The translations under genes and the position numbers were made by a program. Under the pieces are notes generated by a model. The model was not told where the DNA came from, ran no database searches, and worked only from the letters and a program-made list of their open reading frames with translations. From Thermoprotei archaeon (GTDB taxonomy: Archaea > Thermoproteota > Thermoprotei_A > Sulfolobales > NBVN01), in contig QMWS01000057.1 of assembly GCA_003661745.1 (NCBI GenBank), forward strand, positions 1-5,430: DNA of 5,430 bases, given 5' to 3'. Each line of letters opens with the position of its first letter. Position 1 is the first letter of the stretch. Shown here one piece after another: positions 1 through 4,536 of this stretch.

Positions 1-690
1 AAGAACAAAGACACCACGGCTTCTGTGGGAAAGTACTTCCTCATAGAAGGGTATAACCGCAATAACTGGTGCTTTAACTAGTTTTGATACTTCATTAGCT
101 AGTTCTGGTGCTGAAGCGAGTTTGGGTGGAACCATATTTAAGACAACATAGCTGACTTTTCTGAATTTTTTAAGGATTTGCGCTGTGATATAAGTTCCAG
201 TAATGTCCTGTTTATCCATACGCATTAATAAGAGGCTTAGCTCACTTGACAGAACAGATATTATCGTGTCCTCAGTGAGTCCTGGGTGGGTATCAAATAG
301 GACTATGTCAACACCATAACTCTTAGTTAATTCATCACTAACTTCCTTGAATAAGTACTCGTTATAGCCCTCCTTTAAAAGCTTGGCTATTTCTTCAGGT
401 TTCATGCTAGAACCTATGAAGAATAGCCTTCCTTTAGAAAGACCTAGGTGTGATGTAATATCCAATAGAATATCGTTTAATTTACACCTCTTATAGAGGA
501 AATCATTTAATGTGAACTTCATCATATCTGAAGAAATTCCGAATATAACATGGAGACCGGGAGAAGTTATATCCAAGTCAACAGCTACAACCTTAAAACC
601 TAACGCACTAAGGACTACCGCTAAGTTTGCCGTAGTTGTACTTTTACCTGTTCCACCTCTATACGAGTGAATAGCTATTGAGACGCCCAC
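1..690 (-). CDS. ParA/MinD-family ATPase, C-terminus cut by window edge
   Basis: The reading frame is open for 230 codons from GTG at 690 to the window edge. A deviant Walker A motif lies at residues 11-17 (RGGTGKS; K16 and S17 would bind ATP). DLDITSPGL at 38-46 matches the switch I region, and a Walker B-like FDTHPG lies at 132-137 with D133. The stretches RMDKQDITGT (157-166) and IPFYEEV (213-219) also match the family. The usual signature lysine at the start of Walker A is arginine (R11). Known members dimerise on ATP and place DNA, septum proteins, or chemosensory and archaellum machinery; MinD4 does the last in Haloferax. GTG 690 is chosen because GAGGTGAT (695-702) sits at good distance. 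An in-frame GTG at 699 overlaps the upstream stop but has no such site. The gene follows the coiled-coil gene with a 5-bp gap, so they are surely co-transcribed. A role in array positioning is inferred from context. Any C-terminal membrane-targeting helix lies outside the window. Confidence 0.9.
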   Translation of the reverse strand, partial: MGVSIAIHSYRGGTGKSTTTANLAVVLSALGFKVVAVDLDITSPGLHVIFGISSDMMKFTLNDFLYKRCKLNDILLDITSHLGLSKGRLFFIGSSMKPEEIAKLLKEGYNEYLFKEVSDELTKSYGVDIVLFDTHPGLTEDTIISVLSSELSLLLMRMDKQDITGTYITAQILKKFRKVSYVVLNMVPPKLASAPELANEVSKLVKAPVIAVIPFYEEVLSHRSRGVFVL

Positions 691-694
691 GCCA

Positions 695-702
695 ATCACC
701 TC
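695..702 (-). promoter_or_regulatory. Ribosome binding site of the MinD-like gene
   Basis: The minus strand reads GAGGTGAT, a strong match to the archaeal anti-Shine-Dalgarno complement, four bases before GTG 690. It overlaps the stop codon of the coiled-coil gene, which suggests translational coupling. It decides for GTG 690 over GTG 699. Confidence 0.65.
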
Positions 703-905
703 TCTCTTGCTTTATTAACTCCAAGTAGTTTCTCTAAGAAGGAGACTCTCTGTTCTAAATCGTCTATTTTATTCATTATCGCATCTATTCTTCTTTCAAA
801 GTCAGAGATCACGTTCTCAATTCTTGACATATCGGTCTTCATGGTAGCTAATGTAGAAACTATGTACTCTCTTAGCGATCCTTTACGTCTGCTCTTATCC
901 GTCAT
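696..905 (-). CDS. Small basic/coiled-coil protein, likely partner of the MinD-like ATPase
   Basis: This is a 69-residue protein that I do not recognise as a named family. The first 20 residues carry a basic cluster (K4, R6, R7, K8, R12). Residues 29-61 form an uninterrupted heptad pattern with hydrophobic a/d positions I29, I33, F36, I40, I43, I47, L50, V54, L57 and L61, so a parallel coiled coil or trimer is likely. There is no signal peptide or membrane segment. It is the first gene of the operon with the MinD-like ATPase, transcribed away from the chemoreceptor. ParA-type ATPases are often stimulated by a short basic N-terminal peptide of a partner protein (ParB, SopB and TlpT are known cases). 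The basic head plus coiled coil fits an adaptor of this kind, but that is inference. ATG 905 is supported by the promoter spacing upstream. Confidence 0.75.
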   Translation of the reverse strand: MTDKSRRKGSLREYIVSTLATMKTDMSRIENVISDFERRIDAIMNKIDDLEQRVSFLEKLLGVNKARER

Positions 906-933
906 TTGAATCCCTAAAGTAAGAGGTATAGAT

Positions 934-944
934 GTTACATTAAG
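934..944 (-). promoter_or_regulatory. Box A (TATA) of the coiled-coil/MinD operon
   Basis: The minus strand reads CTTAATGTAAC, nearly the same as the receptor box A (CTTAATATAAAAC). It starts 39 bp before the ATG, which predicts a transcript with almost no leader. A second AT-rich candidate (TTTTTAAG, minus strand around 1003-996) is further away and would give a leader of roughly 70 bases. Confidence 0.5.
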
Positions 945-955
945 ATGTTGACGAT

Positions 956-971
956 GTCAGCGACTAATAGC
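956..971 (-). promoter_or_regulatory. Putative upstream activating element of the coiled-coil/MinD operon
   Basis: The minus strand reads GCTATTAGTCGCTGAC. It differs at only 2 of 16 positions from the element upstream of archaellin (GCTATTGGTCGCTAAC, 4470-4485). The TAGTCGC core starts 61 bp before ATG and ends 15 bp before box A, the same geometry as at the receptor and archaellin genes. Position upstream of the TATA box suggests an activator site; the binding protein is unknown. Confidence 0.5.
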
Positions 972-980
972 AGATAATGC

Positions 981-992
981 ATTAACGTTAAT
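981..992. repeat. Perfect 12-bp palindrome
   Basis: ATTAACGTTAAT is its own reverse complement. It lies in the divergent promoter region, about 10 bp upstream (minus strand) of the shared element at 956-971. It could be an operator half of the divergent promoter, or chance in AT-rich DNA. Confidence 0.45.
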
Positions 993-996
993 CAGC

Positions 997-1030
997 TTAA
1001 AAAGAGATGACCTGCAGAGTCTTTTTTTAA
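997..1030. repeat. Imperfect inverted repeat in the divergent promoter region
   Basis: TTAAAAAGA at 997-1005 is mirrored by TCTTTTTTTAA at 1020-1030, with two extra T in the right arm, around a central CTGCAG (1012-1017). It lies between the two divergent promoters. It may hold accessory TATA-like sites in both directions, or serve to separate the two units. Confidence 0.35.
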
Positions 1031-1047
1031 TTCTCTATGTGGATCTG

Positions 1048-1054
1048 TGGTCGC
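1048..1054 (+). promoter_or_regulatory. Putative upstream activating element of the receptor/cheW operon
   Basis: TGGTCGC starts 59 bp before the receptor ATG and ends 14 bp before box A. The same seven bases occur at the same place upstream of archaellin, and with one change upstream of the coiled-coil gene. Flanking bases are less conserved here than between the other two copies. Confidence 0.45.
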
Positions 1055-1068
1055 CGGGAAGCTTGAAC

Positions 1069-1081
1069 CTTAATATAAAAC
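1069..1081 (+). promoter_or_regulatory. Box A (TATA) of the receptor/cheW operon
   Basis: CTTAATATAAAAC is a good archaeal box A. Its TATAAAA core (1074-1080) is 33 bp before ATG 1107, which predicts transcription starting within a few bases of the start codon. GGTG at 1098-1101 could act as a weak ribosome site only if transcription starts before it. Confidence 0.65.
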
Positions 1082-1106
1082 CCTTAAGATTAGAAATGGT
1101 GTCAAA

Positions 1107-2171
1107 ATGAGTTCGCCTGACCCCGAGCAGCAACAGGTTCTTAGGGAGGAGAGGATCAAGGCTAGAGCAGGCGGTAAGGTATCCGGTGAGCGCAAGGCTG
1201 GTGTTGCAGGACTTAACATACAGAACAGCGTTAATAAATTGAGGTCGGCAGCGGACACTGTAGAAAATGTGGCCCAAAACATAGCTTCAGCAATCGAAGA
1301 AATAAGTGCGTCATCGGAGGAAATATCTTCATCAATACAGCAGATAGCTCAGACAGCCCAGAATATTTCTACGAGGACTTCTGAGGCTTCGAAGATAGTT
1401 AACGAGCTCACGAAAACTATGCAGGAGGTTACTGATGTAAGCAAGAAGGCAGGGGAAGAGGCGGCAAGGGCAGCAGAAGAGGCGCTGAAGTCTAGCGAGG
1501 AAGGTAAGAAAGGTATTGAAAGTCTTAATGAGTTAGAGCGTAATATCACAGAAACAGGGAAGGTCTTTAATGAGTTAGCAGAAAGAGTTAAGCACATCGA
1601 TAGAATTGTTGAATCAATAACTAGTGTTGCAGATCAAACGAATTTGCTGGCACTTAATGCGGCTATAGAGGCAGCACGTGCTGGCGAGCATGGCAGAGGT
1701 TTTGCTGTTGTAGCTGAGGAAATAAGGAAATTAGCTGAAGAGACAAGGAAGTCAGCAGGACAAATAGCTGAGATGGTAAGGGGGATTCAGGAGCAGATGA
1801 AGAAGGCGTCAGAAGCTATGGAGAAATCTTTGCAATCAATGAAAGCTGGCGGTGAGGTCATTATGAAAGCACTAAATACGATAAAGAGACTTGCAGATAC
1901 ATCGCAAAAAGTCGCTAATTCGTCAGAGAACGTGGCAAACTTAATAGCCGAGGAACTAGAGAAGACAAAGAACGTCATGGCCATGATATCGGAAATTGCT
2001 GCAGCTACGGAAGAGCAAGCATCAGCTTCAGAACAAGCCTCAAGTGCGGTGGAGGAGCAGAATGCAGCCATTCAAGAACTTAACTCAACGGCTCAGCAGC
2101 TTCTTGATGTGGTTCAGGATATGCAGTCAGCTGTTAGGGAACTGAGGAGGCTCACAGGAGCAGGTAGGTAA
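1107..2171 (+). CDS. Soluble methyl-accepting chemotaxis protein without a sensor domain
   Basis: This 354-residue chemoreceptor consists almost wholly of the long signalling hairpin. The tip (about 176-205) carries the diagnostic QTNLLALNAAIEAARAGE and HGRGFAVVAEEIRKLA stretches that bind CheA and CheW. Two sites fit the methylation consensus (paired small residues, two, E/Q pair, two, small pair): E71/E72 in SASSEEISSS and E302/E303 in AAATEEQASA. Arms of roughly 150 residues on each side fit the long 44-heptad type common in archaea, by my rough count. No membrane helix, HAMP, PAS or other ligand-binding domain is visible, and there is no CheR-docking pentapeptide at the end. The first 37 residues are an extension rich in R, K, E and Q. 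The protein is therefore expected in the cytoplasm, forming arrays with CheW, whose gene follows after 19 bp. What it senses cannot be told; it may read a cytoplasmic signal through a partner. Confidence 0.95.
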   Translation: MSSPDPEQQQVLREERIKARAGGKVSGERKAGVAGLNIQNSVNKLRSAADTVENVAQNIASAIEEISASSEEISSSIQQIAQTAQNISTRTSEASKIVNELTKTMQEVTDVSKKAGEEAARAAEEALKSSEEGKKGIESLNELERNITETGKVFNELAERVKHIDRIVESITSVADQTNLLALNAAIEAARAGEHGRGFAVVAEEIRKLAEETRKSAGQIAEMVRGIQEQMKKASEAMEKSLQSMKAGGEVIMKALNTIKRLADTSQKVANSSENVANLIAEELEKTKNVMAMISEIAAATEEQASASEQASSAVEEQNAAIQELNSTAQQLLDVVQDMQSAVRELRRLTGAGR

Positions 2172-2177
2172 GGCTCC

Positions 2178-2186
2178 AGGGGAGTG
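2178..2186 (+). promoter_or_regulatory. Ribosome binding site of cheW
   Basis: AGGGGAGTG lies four bases before ATG 2191, inside the 19-bp gap after the receptor stop codon. It supports ATG 2191 and translation of cheW from the receptor transcript. Confidence 0.55.
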
Positions 2187-2190
2187 TAGC

Positions 2191-2703
2191 ATGGTAGCTG
2201 CAACAGCTATAACATCAGCTAAGAATTCAGATGAACTACAGGCAGTAATCTTTAGGTTAGGAAATGAAATATTTGGTGTTGATGTACATCAAGTAAGGGA
2301 AATAATAAAAATGCGGGAGTACACAAGAATTCCAAATACACCACCATATATATGTGGTGTAATAAATTTAAGAGGACAAATCACAACTATAATAGACCTA
2401 CGTAAGGTATTTGAAATGGATTCGGGTAGTGTTGGAAGCGACTTAAGAATAATTATTCTGGATGCTAAGGACGTAAACGTAGGCGTTATTGTAGATTCAG
2501 TTCTAGGTGTAACTAGAATTTCAACAAAAGATGTAGAGCCTCCTCCTAAAATCACGAAAACAAGTGCTTTAGAATTTATAAACGGCATAGCAAAACATGA
2601 TGAAAACCTAATAATACTACTTGACCTTGAGAAACTACTTGAAAAAGGTCTTAAAGAGGCGAGTGTAGCACTTTCTGAACTTAAGCAAAACCTAGCCCAA
2701 TAA
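2191..2703 (+). CDS. cheW: Chemotaxis coupling protein CheW
   Basis: This 170-residue protein couples chemoreceptors to the CheA kinase in the array. The whole body is CheW-like: AVIFRLGNEIFGVDVHQVREI (19-39) with the first strands; IPNTPPYICGVINLRGQI (47-64) with the conserved NLRG turn at 59-62; IIDLRKVF (67-74); VGVIVDSVLGVTRI (97-110); and INGIAKHDENLIILLDLEKLL (130-150). Length is normal for a single-domain CheW, and the last 20 residues form a predicted helical tail. It shares the receptor promoter. A perfect 34-bp palindrome starts 25 bp after the stop codon. Compared with the receptor gene its codons are visibly more AT-rich, which may simply reflect lower expression. Confidence 0.95.
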   Translation: MVAATAITSAKNSDELQAVIFRLGNEIFGVDVHQVREIIKMREYTRIPNTPPYICGVINLRGQITTIIDLRKVFEMDSGSVGSDLRIIILDAKDVNVGVIVDSVLGVTRISTKDVEPPPKITKTSALEFINGIAKHDENLIILLDLEKLLEKGLKEASVALSELKQNLAQ

Positions 2704-2728
2704 TATCAAATAGGCATAATTTTATATT

Positions 2729-2762
2729 TTTATAAAATTATAAAACTTTATAATTTTATAAA
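2729..2762. repeat. Perfect 16-bp inverted repeat containing TATA boxes
   Basis: TTTATAAAATTATAAA (2729-2744) is followed by AC and then its exact reverse complement (2747-2762). Because it is symmetric, it holds a TATA-like sequence in both directions. The right arm TTTTATAAA (2754-2762) is well placed as box A of the regulator gene (start 2796). If transcribed from cheW, it could form an AU-only hairpin and help end the cheW transcript. AT-only composition raises the odds of chance symmetry, but 16 of 16 matches is unusual. Confidence 0.7.
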
Positions 2763-2766
2763 CGAC

Positions 2767-2793
2767 GATACCTAATAATACTATTAGGGTATC
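2767..2793. promoter_or_regulatory. Inverted repeat overlapping the predicted transcription start: operator candidate
   Basis: GATACCTAATA (2767-2777) is mirrored by TATTAGGGTATC (2782-2793), with one extra G in the right arm and a 4-base spacer. The inner part, CCTAATA/TATTAGG, is exact. It ends two bases before the regulator ATG and covers the expected transcription start (about 2784, from box A at 2754-2762). A protein bound here would block initiation, so self-repression by the encoded winged-helix protein is a natural guess. Confidence 0.5.
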
Positions 2794-2795
2794 AC

Positions 2796-3761
2796 ATGAC
2801 TAGATTTAGAACAAATGATCCCAAATCTAATAATACGCCTAATAATTCTGCGGTTATATTATTTAATAATAATTTAGATAAAACTCCCCTTGAGCACAGA
2901 CTCGAGACAGTTCGCGAGCTTGACTCAACAGTTGATTTTTGTAGAGGTATAATTCAATTAAAGGTAGTAATTACTCTAGCTGAGAATGAAGAAGGTTTTA
3001 CAACGAAGGAGTTAGCACGTAAACTAATGTTAAGGTATAAGGCTGTGGCCGATTCCCTTCGAAAGCTTGAGAAAAAAGGTTTAGTAGCTAAGGTAGGTAA
3101 GCGGGGAATGGAGCATTATATATTAACAAATAAAGGGTGGGAGTACTACGAAAAGTTAATAAGCACGTTAAGTGCGGGAAGCAATAATTTCAGGTACAAG
3201 CAAGTAGTTACTCCCTCTAAAAGATTCCTCATAAAGGACTTAGCTGAGGATCTAACCCTTTATAGCTATACTGCAGACGCTGTCATAGCGCTAGCGACAG
3301 CCAGAAATTATGAGTTACCCTTATCTACTATAGCATCACTATTTAAACTAAGCCCGTCAAGAGCACAGTCGTATCTTAGTATATTCTCTGAGTCAGGAGC
3401 ACCCCTAAAACTTTATAAAAAATCCTTAAGGCCAAGCCTAATCAGGAAATTCTATGAATTTTTTGGTATAAATAAAGGACCATATAAAATTTACTATAAG
3501 CTATCTAAGGACGGATTAAGTCTTTATTACAAACTACCGCATTACATCAAATACAGAAACTCTGTTGCAGTAAAAATTATTAAATCAATTATTGGTACTG
3601 CACACCCTAAACTTGCACTCAGGAACTTATTATTTATGCTTTCAGTAGGTAATGCTATGGCATTATGGGGGCTTCTGTTGCACCCTGCTGGAAGGATAAT
3701 CGTCTTAGCTTGGCAGCTATTTCAATTGTTTATACTGCTACTGGTATATTTAGCGTACTAG
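2796..3761 (+). CDS. Membrane-anchored winged-helix regulator, ArnR-like, with a probable second winged-helix domain
   Basis: This 321-residue protein has four parts. Residues 1-45 are Asn-rich and probably disordered. Residues about 50-125 form a winged helix: a helix-turn-helix in FTTKELARKLMLRYKAVADS and a wing ending in YILTNKGWEYYEKL. Residues about 160-247 look like a second one: LPLSTIASLFKLSPSRAQSYL, with a closing YKLSKDGLSLYYKL strikingly like the first. Residues about 276-296 and 300-320 are two hydrophobic helices separated by HPAGR, so the protein should sit in the membrane with its DNA-binding part in the cytoplasm. Sulfolobus ArnR and ArnR1, which activate archaellin under starvation, share the plan of N-terminal winged helix plus two C-terminal membrane helices. 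The location between cheW and archaellin supports a motility role. No phospho-acceptor domain is visible, so it would be a one-component regulator. ATG 2796 is the only good start near the promoter. Confidence 0.75.
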   Translation: MTRFRTNDPKSNNTPNNSAVILFNNNLDKTPLEHRLETVRELDSTVDFCRGIIQLKVVITLAENEEGFTTKELARKLMLRYKAVADSLRKLEKKGLVAKVGKRGMEHYILTNKGWEYYEKLISTLSAGSNNFRYKQVVTPSKRFLIKDLAEDLTLYSYTADAVIALATARNYELPLSTIASLFKLSPSRAQSYLSIFSESGAPLKLYKKSLRPSLIRKFYEFFGINKGPYKIYYKLSKDGLSLYYKLPHYIKYRNSVAVKIIKSIIGTAHPKLALRNLLFMLSVGNAMALWGLLLHPAGRIIVLAWQLFQLFILLLVYLAY

Positions 3762-3927
3762 GTCACATAATAATTATCCCTACTAAACAGGCCTTTACAA
3801 TAAATACAATAAAGTAACGTTCCACCGCGCTTCTTGGATCAGGTTCAGATACTCAGAAATTAACCAAAACCCAAATCTATGAGGAGGTCTGAGAACAATA
3901 TTCGCTACTTACTAAGTAGTCAGAAAA
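3762..3927. other. Convergent intergenic region with a short dyad
   Basis: These 166 bp lie between the 3' ends of the regulator and the minus-strand gene. The only clear structure is CTACTTA-C-TAAGTAG (3905-3919), a 7-bp exact dyad 9 bp past the minus-strand stop. On the minus strand TTTTC lies between the stop and the dyad, so this may be a weak terminator. I see no RNA gene and no convincing coding region. Confidence 0.4.
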
Positions 3928-4293
3928 TCACATATATCGCTTTTTAATATCTACTATGATTTTATATAGCTCCTTAACAATTCCTTCAGAATGAAGTGTA
4001 GCACGGATCTCTAGTATCAAAATACTTGGGTCATCAATCCTTATTACAATAAACTTTCGATCTCTTATCGATAGAATCAAGTAGTCATTGCTATCCTTTA
4101 GTAGTGAGCACGAATTAAGTACCTCGGCCGGGAGTATTGAAATAAAATCGGGAGGCCAATAAGCTTTAGGTCTAAAGTACTGATCCAAAATTACTGCACC
4201 CAAAATATCCTCTCCATCAACAATTATCGTGAGAAATCTTCTAGGACTCGAGTTACTATTCATGTCTCTCTTCAATACCTCCCTCAATCTCAT
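3928..4293 (-). CDS. Small alpha/beta protein, possibly Roadblock/LC7-like
   Basis: This 121-residue protein has no signal peptide, membrane helix or catalytic motif that I recognise. The layout suggests a Roadblock/LC7 fold: strand pair FLTIIVDGEDILGAVILDQY (20-39), a helix around 53-66, strands YLILSIRDRKFIVIRIDD (71-88) and SILILEIRAT (90-99), and a final helix GIVKELYKIIVDIKKRY (104-120). Roadblock proteins are regulatory dimers that often act on small GTPases; no GTPase gene is in the window. The first 17 residues are polar and probably flexible. The start is supported by GGTGA ten bases upstream (4304-4308); an internal ATG at codon 11 is possible. The gene is divergent from archaellin and shares its regulatory region, so a motility link is plausible. 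The family call is from pattern alone and may be wrong. Confidence 0.6.
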   Translation of the reverse strand: MRLREVLKRDMNSNSSPRRFLTIIVDGEDILGAVILDQYFRPKAYWPPDFISILPAEVLNSCSLLKDSNDYLILSIRDRKFIVIRIDDPSILILEIRATLHSEGIVKELYKIIVDIKKRYM

Positions 4294-4343
4294 ATCTATT
4301 TGGTCACCTTACCCACCCTATACGTGTAAGAAAAACATAATTT

Positions 4344-4353
4344 ACTTTTTAAC
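4344..4353 (-). promoter_or_regulatory. Box A candidate of the 121-residue gene
   Basis: The minus strand reads GTTAAAAAGT about 52-60 bp upstream of ATG 4293. It would give a leader of roughly 30 bases that includes the GGTGA ribosome site at 4304-4308. This differs from the nearly leaderless design at the other three promoters. Confidence 0.4.
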
Positions 4354-4380
4354 TACACAGCCACTATCCGGAGAGCTAGA

Positions 4381-4451
4381 AACTTAATGAAGCGACCAGA
4401 GGTCGTTATAAACTTAGAATTTATCGCTACACGACCTAAGGACTTAATGAA
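4381..4451. repeat. Three ACTTA boxes at exact 30-bp spacing
   Basis: ACTTA occurs at 4382-4386, 4412-4416 and 4442-4446. The outer two extend to ACTTAATGAA, each followed within a few bases by GACC. The middle one reads ACTTAGAATT. Spacing of 30 bp is about three helical turns, so proteins bound here would lie on one face of the DNA. The boxes lie upstream of the archaellin element and box A. Confidence 0.5.
4392..4398 (-). promoter_or_regulatory. Inverted copy of the TGGTCGC element
   Basis: On the minus strand this reads TGGTCGC, the same as the archaellin and receptor elements. It overlaps a small dyad, CGACC-AGA-GGTCG (4393-4405). It is 105 bp from the start of the 121-residue gene and 38 bp from that gene's box A, unlike the 14-15 bp seen elsewhere. 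It may serve the minus-strand gene, act as a distal site for archaellin, or be chance. Confidence 0.3.
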
Positions 4452-4469
4452 ACAAGACCCGCAAAGTAG

Positions 4470-4485
4470 GCTATTGGTCGCTAAC
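4470..4485 (+). promoter_or_regulatory. Putative upstream activating element of archaellin
   Basis: GCTATTGGTCGCTAAC matches the coiled-coil operon element at 14 of 16 positions, and its TGGTCGC core is identical to the receptor element. The core starts 62 bp before ATG 4537 and ends 15 bp before box A. Confidence 0.55.
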
Positions 4486-4496
4486 CACCACTAGGT

Positions 4497-4507
4497 CTTT
4501 TTTAAAC
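4497..4507 (+). promoter_or_regulatory. Box A (TATA) of archaellin
   Basis: CTTTTTTAAAC is a box A with core TTTTAAA at 4500-4506. Transcription should start about 4530, downstream of the GTG at 4522, so that GTG would not be in the message. This is the main argument for ATG 4537 as the true start. Confidence 0.6.
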
Positions 4508-4536
4508 TCTGCAAGTATCCCGTGAGGGTGCCTAAA

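Noticed and set aside
1035..1282. Minus-strand open frames over the start of the receptor gene
   Set aside because: They overlap the receptor promoter and coding start, look like no known family, and lack initiation signals.
1349..2071. Minus-strand open frames inside the receptor gene (1349-1597 and 1787-2071)
   Set aside because: Ser/Ala/Phe-rich products mirror the receptor's repetitive coding strand; the plus strand is a clear chemoreceptor, and no promoter or ribosome site was seen.
2289..2588. Minus-strand 99-codon frame inside cheW
   Set aside because: It lies wholly within a well-supported cheW on the other strand.
3875..3925. Possible C/D box guide RNA (ATGAGGA and CTGA-like bases)
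   Set aside because: The box spacing leaves no room for a guide, and the C box match is poor.
3879..3947. 22-codon plus-strand frame with a GGAGG-like sequence
   Set aside because: The GGAGG is inside the frame rather than before it, the peptide has no recognisable features, and it runs into the 3' end of the minus-strand gene.
4381..4451. CRISPR-like or iteron array
   Set aside because: Only a 5-10-base core repeats three times, and the intervening sequence is not spacer-like; a set of regulatory boxes is the simpler reading.
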